From NCBI GenBank assembly GCA_028276365.1, contig JAPYWL010000023.1, forward strand, positions 1 to 17,556: DNA of 17,556 nucleotides. Direction: 5' to 3'. Below, piece by piece: positions 8,345 through 15,675 of this stretch. The position numbers and the translations under genes are program-made. Positions within the stretch are counted from its first letter, which is position 1. Every line of letters starts with the position of its first letter. The notes under the pieces were generated by a model that was given only the letters and a program-made list of their open reading frames with translations, did not search any database and was not told the origin of the DNA. Source of the stretch: Deltaproteobacteria bacterium (GTDB lineage Bacteria > DRYD01).

Positions 8345-9209
8345 TAAAGAAAAAAATAAATATCTCAATAATAAACATCAAACTATAAGCTCTTTAGATA
8401 ATAAAATATTAACTGATAAAATAAAAAAAGTTAAATTACAGATAAATTATTTTATAAAAAATAAAAAAATACAATTATTAGATTATTACTTATTTAGATT
8501 AAGTGACCTTTATAAAAGCAAAAATAAAAACGAAAATTATAAGAAGAATAACCTTAAAAAATATAATCACAAAAAGCAGTTTTTAAGTTATATTAATAGC
8601 AAACTGAAAAAAATAAAAAACAGTAATTATGTAAATAATATAATTTATTTAGTTTTTTATAAACATAAATTAAATTTTTATCTTGAAAATAATGAAGATT
8701 TAAAAGATATTGATTTACAAAATATCCTAAAAAATATTAATGAAGTATTTGTAGTTGTTTATAATTATATATTTAATTTATTAAAGGAAGAGCTAATTAT
8801 TTTAAACGATATTGATTCTTATGAGTTTATATTTAATCTTGAAAATAAGTTTGAATTTAAGGATAATAAAAATAATAATTTATATGATAATTTGTTTTAT
8901 CAAAAGTTACTAAGTAGATCTAATTTGAATTTATTTAAAATAAGTAAAATTTTGGATAGTATTATTTTAATACAAAAAATATACAAAGTTAATACACAAA
9001 ATATAGAAAAGATTAAATTATTCTTGTTTAATTTGGGATTTTTAAAAGAATATTTATTACTTAGTGATGCTAATTTATTAAATAAATCTGCTTTCTTAGA
9101 CAAATCTAGTTTATTAAATGAATTTAGTAACATAGAGGATAGTTATAAGCATTTTTATGAAGACATAATGAAAAGATTAATAACTATTATTAATGATATA
9201 ATTAAATAA
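8325..9209 (+). CDS. Unknown Lys/Asn-rich protein overlapping mfd
   Basis: I do not recognise this 294-residue protein. It is dominated by Lys, Asn, Leu and Ile. The first 100 residues are highly basic and hydrophilic, and the rest looks helical, with Leu/Ile-rich stretches. It has no signal peptide or clear transmembrane segment, and no catalytic motif that I can see. The start codon lies inside the last 20 nt of mfd in another frame, with no clear Shine-Dalgarno site. Translation is therefore probably coupled to mfd termination, and the two share a transcript. The length of the open frame, the tight junction and similar codon use support a real gene. A role with Mfd would be guesswork. Confidence 0.7.
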   Translation: MKSSFNNKEKNKYLNNKHQTISSLDNKILTDKIKKVKLQINYFIKNKKIQLLDYYLFRLSDLYKSKNKNENYKKNNLKKYNHKKQFLSYINSKLKKIKNSNYVNNIIYLVFYKHKLNFYLENNEDLKDIDLQNILKNINEVFVVVYNYIFNLLKEELIILNDIDSYEFIFNLENKFEFKDNKNNNLYDNLFYQKLLSRSNLNLFKISKILDSIILIQKIYKVNTQNIEKIKLFLFNLGFLKEYLLLSDANLLNKSAFLDKSSLLNEFSNIEDSYKHFYEDIMKRLITIINDIIK

Positions 9210-9294
9210 ATTGCTTATAAATAAATAAAGTATGTGATAAAGGATTTATTGCTTGTAAGTAGGATATTTTAATAAAAATATATAATAAATTAAT
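9210..9294 (+). promoter_or_regulatory. Promoter region with ATTGCTT direct repeats
   Basis: Two near-identical words, ATTGCTTATAA (9210-9220) and ATTGCTTGTAA (9248-9258), lie 38 bp apart as direct repeats. TATAAT at 9281-9286 is a perfect -10 hexamer only 8 nt before the ATG at 9295. Transcription from it would start at or next to the start codon, giving a leaderless mRNA. No TTGACA-like -35 stands at the usual 17-bp spacing. Confidence 0.4.
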
Positions 9295-11136
9295 ATGGAT
9301 AGCATATTTAAAAATATGCTACTAAATTTCAGAACTTTAATTATTTATATAATAGTTTTTGTTTTTATTTTTGTTTTAGGTATATCTTATGTATTTGCGG
9401 GGGTTGATCTAATAGAGAAAAAAGAAGGTAATTTTATTGTTTATTATGCTAAAATTAATAAAACACTTACTAAGGTTTTTTATATCCATAAAAATTATTA
9501 CTCAAGAAATATAATAGAAACTTTAAATTATTTTAATCAAGGAAATATCTCTTATAAAGATATAAAATATACTTATGATGATTATAGCGGAGTTTATAAT
9601 GTTTTACTGAAAAATAGAAAATTAGTAGGTATTAATAAGGATTTAGCTTTTTTAAGTGGATATTATTCTAAAGAAGCATTATTAAACAGTTATTTAAATT
9701 TATTAAAGAAATATATTGATTTACTACCCCCTGTATTCTTTGAAAAAAATTATTTATTAGCTATAGTAAATAAAGATTATTATTTAAAGGTAATTAAAAA
9801 GGATAATATAGTCTTTAATATATTAACTAATGAAAATTTAGAAGTAAATTTAATAAGTGATAATTTATTCAAAATAATTCCTAAAAAACCCGGAAACTAT
9901 AATTTGAAATTAGTTGTTAATAAAGATAATAATATTTTTGAAGATGAGATAATTATAGATTCTAAAATCCCTGCTTTTGAATTACCTTTTAATGAATATT
10001 TTATTTCCTATTCTACTGATTTTAATTACCTAAAGAAAATAAATTGGTTTAATAATCTCATTTTACCTAATATAATTTATTATAAGGATACTAATTTGAA
10101 ATATGAGTATAAATTTAAAAATAATAGTTTAAAGTATTATATTTTTCCTGAAGAATTAAATAGTAATGAAAGACTAATTAATGGGATTTACTATTTTAAT
10201 AAGGAAAAAGTTGTTTTAAATTTTGAGCATCAAAAAATTTATAATCCTATTGATTTCGATTATTTAATAATATCAAATAATCCTGAAAAGATTTCATCTG
10301 AAGGTATATTATATGAGAACTATTTACAAGAAGATGCTAATTATTTTATCTGGTTTCATCATTTATTCTTAAATAATAAAAATTTTATTGTTGAACTTAG
10401 TAATGAGGGTGATTATAAAATAAATATAAATTATTATTTAGATTATAGTATATCAAATAGTGAGATACAAAGCGGGATTAATGCTTCTTATTCGTTTTTT
10501 GATTTTATTAATAATAATAGGTTTATTAATTTAAATATAAGACCTAAAAGTAGAATATTTTTAGTTTGCGAAAATATTTCAAAAGATAATGTTTTAACTG
10601 GTTTTATTTACTTAAAATCTAAAAAAATACTTAAAATTAAAATTTATACATTAAATAATAAATTTGAATTCAATAAAGAATTAAATTATTTGATTAGCGA
10701 TAATTCGCCAAGATCTACAGGGAAATTTGAAAAACCTTTTATTCAAAAGGAATTAACTTTTTATGTATCTAATCCCTTTTACTCAATTAGAATACCATCA
10801 AAAGAAGAAGAATTAAAATTAGCTAATTTTAATAATTATAATAAAAATAACCTCAATTATTCTAATTATGGGGTACTTTATAAGGTAAAAATTAATATTG
10901 TTAATAATACATTAAATAAGCAGAAGGTTTTTTTATATGCTTCAAGTGTTTCAGGCTATACCCCTTTTGTATTCCTATATAAAGGTAATATCTATAGAGT
11001 GGATTCAGGAATGTATAAAAATCTTCTTACATTTTACTTAGAACCTAATGAAGAAATTAATGAAAGTATTTATTTTCTTATAACACCTGGTTTGTTTTAT
11101 CCTATTGAATTAGAATTAACTACTAATAAACTATAA
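9295..11136 (+). CDS. Secreted or membrane-anchored unknown protein
   Basis: This is a 613-residue protein with one N-terminal hydrophobic segment (about residues 15-35, ending GISYVFAG) that could be a signal peptide or anchor. Everything after it looks extracytoplasmic and rich in beta strands. Residues 36-145 hold an alpha/beta module (YYSRNIIETLNYFNQG...). About 175-222 looks like a small Ig-like beta domain ending in KPGNYNLKLVV. The C-terminal third carries SPRSTGKFEKPF (471-482), NYGVLYKVKI (524-533) and TPGLFYPIEL (597-606). From memory, similar motifs (RGTF and NYGV within a beta sandwich) occur in uncharacterised secreted proteins of low-GC Firmicutes; this is weak. No Shine-Dalgarno site is present. 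M8 is an alternative start. Likely a cell-surface protein, function unknown. Confidence 0.75.
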   Translation: MDSIFKNMLLNFRTLIIYIIVFVFIFVLGISYVFAGVDLIEKKEGNFIVYYAKINKTLTKVFYIHKNYYSRNIIETLNYFNQGNISYKDIKYTYDDYSGVYNVLLKNRKLVGINKDLAFLSGYYSKEALLNSYLNLLKKYIDLLPPVFFEKNYLLAIVNKDYYLKVIKKDNIVFNILTNENLEVNLISDNLFKIIPKKPGNYNLKLVVNKDNNIFEDEIIIDSKIPAFELPFNEYFISYSTDFNYLKKINWFNNLILPNIIYYKDTNLKYEYKFKNNSLKYYIFPEELNSNERLINGIYYFNKEKVVLNFEHQKIYNPIDFDYLIISNNPEKISSEGILYENYLQEDANYFIWFHHLFLNNKNFIVELSNEGDYKININYYLDYSISNSEIQSGINASYSFFDFINNNRFINLNIRPKSRIFLVCENISKDNVLTGFIYLKSKKILKIKIYTLNNKFEFNKELNYLISDNSPRSTGKFEKPFIQKELTFYVSNPFYSIRIPSKEEELKLANFNNYNKNNLNYSNYGVLYKVKINIVNNTLNKQKVFLYASSVSGYTPFVFLYKGNIYRVDSGMYKNLLTFYLEPNEEINESIYFLITPGLFYPIELELTTNKL

Positions 11137-11160
11137 CTTTTGATAAATTTAAGGTGTTAG

Positions 11161-11552
11161 ATAAGTTTAGGGGGCCCTTGTTTAGAGATACATTTTACAG
11201 TTTCTGATGTAGTAAAGATAAGACCTACTGCTTTACCAGCACTATATAGAGAAAATTATTTTAACAATTTTTCTTTATTATTTAAAAACTTTAATGAATT
11301 CAAGGAATCCATTATTTATAATCTAAAAATGCTTCTATTTAATAAAGATTATAAAAAATTATTTTTTAGAGAAATTTATAATTTGTTTAAAAGTAGTGTT
11401 TATAATAAAGCAAAAAAGCTAGTAAAAGAGATACCATCTATAAGTGAGTTTAATTGGGCATTAAGTGGTATAAGACTCAATTAGTTAATAAAAAAAGTCT
11501 AAAATTAGAAAATGATTTTATTATTCTTGTTTTGAAATGTATAAAATTTTAG
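11161..11552 (+). pseudogene. Decayed C-terminal remnant of LhgO-type FAD oxidoreductase
   Basis: The 11161-11484 frame, translated without a start codon, reads LEIHFTVSDVV, then RPTALPALYRENY, and later SEFNWALSGIRLN before a TAG. These align in order with conserved C-terminal motifs of L-2-hydroxyglutarate oxidase/dehydrogenase (LhgO): GVHLT, GPNAV, REGY and AGVRAQ. After the stop, the frame starting at 11478 continues QLVNKKSLKLENDFII, matching the next LhgO motif (a KL..DF segment), so a one-base deletion near 11476 explains the break. The second frame ends at 11552 without the expected final segment (HxxNAPSP in LhgO). The N-terminal FAD-binding part is absent, because the preceding gene ends at 11136. 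Both ends are therefore missing and the frame is broken. This fills most of an otherwise gene-free stretch. Confidence 0.68.
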
Positions 11553-11596
11553 TTATTTGGAAATAATTATATATAGGAAAGGGGATTTAATGGTAT
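11553..11596 (+). promoter_or_regulatory. htpX upstream region with palindrome and SD
   Basis: TTATTT-GG-AAATAA (11553-11566) is a perfect palindrome. AGGAAAGGGG (11575-11584) is a good Shine-Dalgarno site. It stands 12 nt from the htpX ATG at 11597 but only 5 nt from an out-of-frame ATG at 11590, which opens a seven-codon frame overlapping the htpX start. Confidence 0.4.
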
Positions 11597-12427
11597 ATGT
11601 GGTATTATTTTAAAACTATATTGTTAATAGGAGTTTTAACGAGTTTATTTTTATTTTTAGGTAAGTTAATAGCTGGAGAAATAGGAATGTATATAGCTTT
11701 AATTATAGCTTTAGCTATTAATTTTATTAGCTACTATTTTTCTGATAAGATCGTATTAAGTTATTATAAAGCACAAGAAATTAATTCTGGTGAGATTTAT
11801 GATATAGTTAAAGAGATAGCATTTAAAGCAGGAATCCCTATGCCAAGGGTTTATATAATAGATGAAGATCAACCTAATGCATTTGCTACTGGTAGGAATC
11901 CGAGTAACTCTGCTGTAGCTATTACTACAGGATTGATAAATTTACTAAATTATAATGAAATAAGAGGAGTTGTAGCTCATGAAATTGCACATATAAAAAA
12001 TAGAGATATACTTATTTCTACTATAGCAGCTGGGATTGCTTCTGCTATTAATTTTATTATTGATATTTTCCAATGGACTTTATTTTTTAAGAGAGATGAA
12101 GAAGAAAATCATCTAAATATATTTTCTTATTTACTTATATTAATTTTGGGGCCTATTATTGCTTTAATAATTCAGATGGCAGTTTCCAGGACAAGAGAGT
12201 ATTTAGCAGATGAAACAGGAGCTAAGATAATAAATGATCCTATTTCGCTTGCTAAAGCACTAGAAAAGCTACATTACTACGCTTCTAATATACCTTTAAC
12301 ACGTCAAAACTTGGCTACTAATCACTTGTTTATTGTTAATCCTGGATCTTTATTAAATTTATTCTCTACTCATCCACCTATTGAAGAGCGTATAAAGAGA
12401 TTATATAAATTAGCCGGTAGATACTAA
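11597..12427 (+). CDS. htpX: Membrane zinc metalloprotease HtpX (M48 family)
   Basis: HtpX is an inner-membrane zinc protease that takes part in quality control of membrane proteins. At 276 residues the protein has the usual length. Two N-terminal transmembrane helices (about 7-24 and 28-49) are followed by PMPRVYIIDEDQPNAFATGR (81-100), the family hallmark before the active site. The zinc motif HEIAH is at 128-132, and the third ligand is E201 in SRTREYLADETGA. Two more hydrophobic segments lie near 140-160 and 175-196, and the C-terminus has the typical STHPPIEERIKRL (257-269). The active site looks complete. An in-frame TAA just upstream fixes the start at or after 11591. The gene converges with flgC, only 17 bp apart, and no clear terminator lies between them. 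Confidence 0.95.
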   Translation: MWYYFKTILLIGVLTSLFLFLGKLIAGEIGMYIALIIALAINFISYYFSDKIVLSYYKAQEINSGEIYDIVKEIAFKAGIPMPRVYIIDEDQPNAFATGRNPSNSAVAITTGLINLLNYNEIRGVVAHEIAHIKNRDILISTIAAGIASAINFIIDIFQWTLFFKRDEEENHLNIFSYLLILILGPIIALIIQMAVSRTREYLADETGAKIINDPISLAKALEKLHYYASNIPLTRQNLATNHLFIVNPGSLLNLFSTHPPIEERIKRLYKLAGRY

Positions 12428-12444
12428 AATAATAATAAATGTTA

Positions 12445-12891
12445 TTATTGTTGTTGAATAAGTTCAAGTGCTTTAGTAGCCATATTTTTAATTGATTCTA
12501 CTACACTTGTATTAGCTTCATACATTCTAGAAGCTTGTATCATCTTAGCCATCTCTTCTACTACATTAACATTAGGTAGAGTTACATAGCCGTCTTTATC
12601 AGCATTGGGATTAGTAGGATCATATACCTTTCTAAATCCATTATTTGCTTCTTTAACACCAACTACTTCAACCCCTGCTACTTTTTTTTCATATTCTTCA
12701 TCAAAACTAACTGTAAGTATATCATCATTTTCGTTTAGGTCCTTAGCGGCTACGACTACATCCTTTCGTTTATAAGGTTCTCCAGATATGGTCATAGTGG
12801 TATTTGCATTAGCTATATTTTCTGCTACTACATCCATCATTTGTCTACTAGCACTCATCCCTGTTGCTGCTATTTTTAAAGCATCAAACAT
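12445..12891 (-). CDS. flgC: Flagellar basal-body rod protein FlgC
   Basis: FlgC is a proximal rod subunit of the flagellar basal body, exported by the flagellar type III system. The 148-residue protein has the diagnostic N-terminus MFDALKIAATGMSASRQMMDVVAENIANANTT-like pattern, followed by GEPYKRKDVVV. The C-terminus carries YVTLPNVNVVEEMAKMIQASRMYEANTSVVES-like family sequence and ends KALELIQQQ. AGGAGGGG (12907-12900) lies 8 nt upstream of the ATG. It is the last gene of the flgB-fliE-flgC set. No further flagellar gene follows on this strand, because htpX converges from the other side. Confidence 0.95.
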   Translation of the reverse strand: MFDALKIAATGMSASRQMMDVVAENIANANTTMTISGEPYKRKDVVVAAKDLNENDDILTVSFDEEYEKKVAGVEVVGVKEANNGFRKVYDPTNPNADKDGYVTLPNVNVVEEMAKMIQASRMYEANTSVVESIKNMATKALELIQQQ

Positions 12892-12944
12892 ACTTAATAC
12901 CCCTCCTTTTTATAAACTATTTAAAGTTATATAAAAAATAAAAA

Positions 12945-13262
12945 TTATATATTAGTTTGGAATAGGGTTTTAGCTCCTTCTATAAGTTTTTGGGCTATTC
13001 CTTTTGTCATCTTTAATAATAATCCAGCTTCTTGCCAAGCAAAAACTACTTGGTTTATATCTTTTACTTCTCCACTTGCTACTTTCCTACTCATTTCACC
13101 AGCTTCTAATAATTTATTATTAACATTTCCAACTACATTATTAAATAATTGACTAAAAGTGCCTATTCCTTGAGTTTCTTTTGATTCTTCAGTTTTAAAA
13201 GGATTAGCTATTTTTTCTGGTTTTACTATATTAAAGTTAGTTAAATTATCGTTTATATTCAT
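12945..13262 (-). CDS. fliE: Flagellar hook-basal body protein FliE
   Basis: FliE joins the MS ring to the rod and is needed early in flagellar export. The 105-residue protein fits the family in length and C-terminal pattern: GTFSQLFNNVVGNVNNK (residues 33-49), then ASGEVKDINQVVFAWQEAGLLLKM (62-85) and a final helix. The usual end, YQEIMRMQI, is here LFQTNI, a modest divergence. The first 30 residues are variable, as in other FliE proteins. A strong SD, AGGGGTGA (13274-13267), precedes the ATG. It sits between flgB and flgC, whereas the common order is flgB-flgC-fliE. Confidence 0.9.
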   Translation of the reverse strand: MNINDNLTNFNIVKPEKIANPFKTEESKETQGIGTFSQLFNNVVGNVNNKLLEAGEMSRKVASGEVKDINQVVFAWQEAGLLLKMTKGIAQKLIEGAKTLFQTNI

Positions 13263-13300
13263 ATAATCACCCCTTTTTTATTTATTTAATTTTATTTAAT

Positions 13301-13708
13301 TTACATTCTTTCAAATATTTCGGTTAAGCTTTTTAAGGGAGAGGAAGCTCCTTTTAATAATAGTTGATATTTTATTTGGTTTTCAAGGACTTTATTCATT
13401 TCTTCATTAATATCAGGTCTTTTACCTAGAGATTCAGCTTCAGGATTATAACTTGCTAATTCTACATCATTGGTTATATGACCTTCTTCATCTGCTTGTA
13501 ATTTGACGTTAAATGGATCATTTTTGTTATCTATTTCTTTTCTAATTTCAGCAAAAACTTGTTCAAAATTTAAGTCTTTAGCAACATAATTAGGATTAGA
13601 TACATTAGCTATATTACTTGCTATAACTTGTTGTCTTTGCCAAGCTGCATCTAACGCTTTTCTCATATACTCATAGTGATCTCCAAATAATTCATTCATA
13701 AAATTCAT
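13301..13708 (-). CDS. flgB: Flagellar basal-body rod protein FlgB
   Basis: FlgB is the innermost proximal rod subunit. The 135-residue protein has the family N-terminal helix with WQRQQVIASNIANVSNPNYVAKDLNFE (residues 23-49) and a C-terminal ENQIKYQLLLKGASSPLKSLTEIF helix. A near-perfect Shine-Dalgarno site, GGAGGTGA (13722-13715), stands 6 nt from the chosen ATG. M4 is a possible but less well-spaced alternative. It is the first rod gene of the set. The glycosyltransferase gene upstream on the same strand is 130 nt away, in an AT-rich gap where I see no clear promoter. Confidence 0.94.
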   Translation of the reverse strand: MNFMNELFGDHYEYMRKALDAAWQRQQVIASNIANVSNPNYVAKDLNFEQVFAEIRKEIDNKNDPFNVKLQADEEGHITNDVELASYNPEAESLGKRPDINEEMNKVLENQIKYQLLLKGASSPLKSLTEIFERM

Positions 13709-13838
13709 TTCTTTTCACCTCCATTTATACTTACCTTTTTAATTCAAATTTAAATAAAAAATGTTAAAAATATATTAATAAAAAGTTAATTAATTGTAAA
13801 ATTTTTAGATTTGAAGGGTTTTTAATATAAATTTTTTT

Positions 13839-14786
13839 TTAACTTTTTTCAAAAGAGTTATAAAAATGATAATTTACATAAATATCTTCTATAAATCTTA
13901 TATATCTACTTTCATTATTGGTAAGATGATAATTACTAAAATAATAATTTTCTAATTTTTTTTCTATTTGGTTTATTAAAGTTTTTGGGATTGATTTATA
14001 TAGTATTTTAGAAAATAGATTTATCCCTAAAATTTTTAATATATTTGGGTTTTGATATTTTTGATAGAATAGTTTTAGATTTTTAACAGATTCTATTTTG
14101 TTTTTTGTCCGATTTTTAAAATTTAGTGGATGTAAGTGGTAGCAAACTGAAAGAGGATTAAAAATTAAATTTATCCCTAATTTATAGAATCTGTATCCTA
14201 ATTCTAAGTCCTCAAAACCATAGGTTTTAAAATTTCTATCAAATAATCCTGTTTTTATAAAATTCTCTTTAAATGATGATAAATTACCAGTTAAAAACTT
14301 ATACCAACTTATTTCCCTTTTTTTTAAATTTAATCTACTTTTAGGATATTTAAGATAAATATTGTTTATAAAATTTAGGTAATCATCAAAATTTTTAAGT
14401 ATAAATAAATCATTTATTCTAAGTTCTAAGCCTATAACTGCTATGTTTTTAGTTTTATATTTTTTGTAAATCATGATATGTTCTGTTATTAAGTTTTTAT
14501 GAGCAAGCATATCTGCATCTAAAAATAATACTATATCATTTTTAGAATATAGTATCCCTATATTTCTTGCAGAAGCTCTACTATTTCCATCCCCATTTAC
14601 TATTCTTAATTCATAGTTTAATTTGTCCGTTATATTTTCTTGTTTTAGAATTTCTTTTAATTTAAAGGAATTATCAACAATTATTACTTCAAAATCTCTA
14701 AATTCCTGGTAATTTAATGCTAACAAATTATTTAAAAATATTTGATTATAATCTTTAAAAGGAATAATAACACTTACTTTTAACAT
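13839..14786 (-). CDS. Family 2 glycosyltransferase (GT-A fold)
   Basis: This 315-residue enzyme probably moves a sugar from a nucleotide-sugar donor to a cell-surface glycan or protein. It opens with the GT2 signature VSVIIPFKDY (residues 4-13) and VIIVDNSF (34-41). SRASARNIGI (69-78) and the metal-binding D90-A-D92 motif in VLFLDADML follow. TGNLSSF (166-172) and YGFEDLELGYRFYKLG (189-204) match the acceptor-side and galactosyltransferase-type C-terminal motif, and YHLHP (216-220) may supply another metal-side residue. The basic C-terminal 100 residues are variable. There is no transmembrane helix, so it is likely cytoplasmic. Substrate cannot be told. Its position before the rod genes allows a link to flagellin or surface glycosylation, but this is inference. 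No Shine-Dalgarno site is present. Confidence 0.88.
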   Translation of the reverse strand: MLKVSVIIPFKDYNQIFLNNLLALNYQEFRDFEVIIVDNSFKLKEILKQENITDKLNYELRIVNGDGNSRASARNIGILYSKNDIVLFLDADMLAHKNLITEHIMIYKKYKTKNIAVIGLELRINDLFILKNFDDYLNFINNIYLKYPKSRLNLKKREISWYKFLTGNLSSFKENFIKTGLFDRNFKTYGFEDLELGYRFYKLGINLIFNPLSVCYHLHPLNFKNRTKNKIESVKNLKLFYQKYQNPNILKILGINLFSKILYKSIPKTLINQIEKKLENYYFSNYHLTNNESRYIRFIEDIYVNYHFYNSFEKS

Positions 14787-14788
14787 AT

Positions 14789-14801
14789 TAAAGATTTTAT
14801 A
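14789..14801 (-). promoter_or_regulatory. -10 element giving possible leaderless glycosyltransferase mRNA
   Basis: On the minus strand, TATAAAAT (14801-14794) lies 7 nt before the ATG at 14786. Transcription starting at the usual distance from it would begin at or within a few bases of the start codon, which fits the absence of an SD site. The -35 region at 17-bp spacing (TTATAA) is poor. Confidence 0.35.
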
Positions 14802-14933
14802 TTAACATGTAAAATGTTTTATAAAGATTTTAGCAATACTTTTCTATTTTATTAATAGATTAAATATTATTAATTACTAAAAAGTTTCTATTTTAAGTTA
14901 TTCTTTATTTATTTTTATTTAATTTTTAATTAT

Positions 14934-14950
14934 TTCCTTTAAAAAAGGAA
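14934..14950. repeat. TTCCTTT-AAA-AAAGGAA hairpin before accB
   Basis: Perfect 7-bp arms (14934-14940 and 14944-14950) flank an AAA loop, 29 nt before the accB ATG. The right arm contains AAGGA, an SD-like word too far from that ATG to serve it. The element may be a 5'-UTR hairpin or an operator. No T-run follows. Confidence 0.4.
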
Positions 14951-14979
14951 TGAAAGATAAATCAAAAGAATAAGATATT

Positions 14980-15498
14980 ATGAAGGAAAGTATTTTTATA
15001 GGTCAAAAAGAAAATGATATTCTTGAGTTATTGGATAAAATTTTAGAAATTTATAAAAAAAACAATTTGGAGGAGTTTGAATTAAAGATAAAAGATTTTG
15101 AAATAAAAATTTCTTCTAAACAAGAAATTGATCTTAAGGGGCTAATAAATATTAACCCAAATTTATTAACTTCAACACCTATAAGTATAGAACAAGAAAA
15201 AATACAAACTGAGTTAATAGAAGAAAATAATATAATTCAAACACCTCAAGAAGGTGATATATCAAAATATACTAAAATTATAAAGGCACCATTAAGTGGA
15301 AATTTCTATACTAATATATCAGGAAATGAGCTTATTAATTTGGGGAAAAATGTTAAAAAAGGGGATGTTGTTTGTGTTATTGAAGCTATGAAAGTAATGA
15401 ATGAAGTTAATTCTGATTTTGATGGTGTTGTTAAAAAGATTATCCCCAATAATGGAGACTTTGTTAAAGAAGGAGATATTTTAATTATTCTAGAATAA
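14980..15498 (+). CDS. accB: Biotin carboxyl carrier protein, AccB-like
   Basis: This protein carries biotin between the carboxylase and carboxyltransferase parts of a biotin enzyme, most likely acetyl-CoA carboxylase in fatty acid synthesis. It is 172 residues, the usual AccB size. The N-terminal part (1-48; ...LLDKILEIYKKNNLEEFELKIKDFEIKISSK) matches AccB, a low-complexity linker follows (about 50-95), and the biotinyl domain occupies 99-172. The biotin-accepting lysine is K138 in IEAMKVMNE. The N-terminal region favours AccB over decarboxylase-type carriers. No accC lies next to it here, although accB is often followed by accC. No usable SD stands close to the ATG. Confidence 0.88.
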   Translation: MKESIFIGQKENDILELLDKILEIYKKNNLEEFELKIKDFEIKISSKQEIDLKGLININPNLLTSTPISIEQEKIQTELIEENNIIQTPQEGDISKYTKIIKAPLSGNFYTNISGNELINLGKNVKKGDVVCVIEAMKVMNEVNSDFDGVVKKIIPNNGDFVKEGDILIILE

Positions 15499-15583
15499 CC
15501 AAATTAAGTGATTGCTTAAAATATTATACCCATATAGTAGGTAATAAATAAAAAAGGTGTTCTTAAAAACTAAGCTTAAGGTA

Positions 15584-15615
15584 TATATAAGATAATATTG
15601 ATGATATCTTATATA
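15584..15615. repeat. 11-bp AT-only inverted repeat
   Basis: TATATAAGATA (15584-15594) and TATCTTATATA (15605-15615) are perfect reverse complements around a 10-nt loop, about 60 nt before the next gene. It has almost no G/C pairs and no T-run, so it is a poor terminator. It could be an operator for the SAM-hydrolase-like gene. The rest of the 15499-15675 gap shows nothing I can support beyond another ATTGCTT word at 15511. Confidence 0.4.
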
Positions 15616-15675
15616 ATTGTTCAAGTAAATTAAATTAAGGAATTATCATAAATTATTTAAATTATTCAGTTATTG

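Noticed and set aside
8900-9133. 77-residue minus-strand frame
   Set aside because: It is antisense to the unknown gene at 8325-9209, with no SD and no recognisable domain.
15673-15675. TTG as start of the SAM-hydrolase-like gene
   Set aside because: The ATG directly after it gives the usual family N-terminus and needs no rare start codon.
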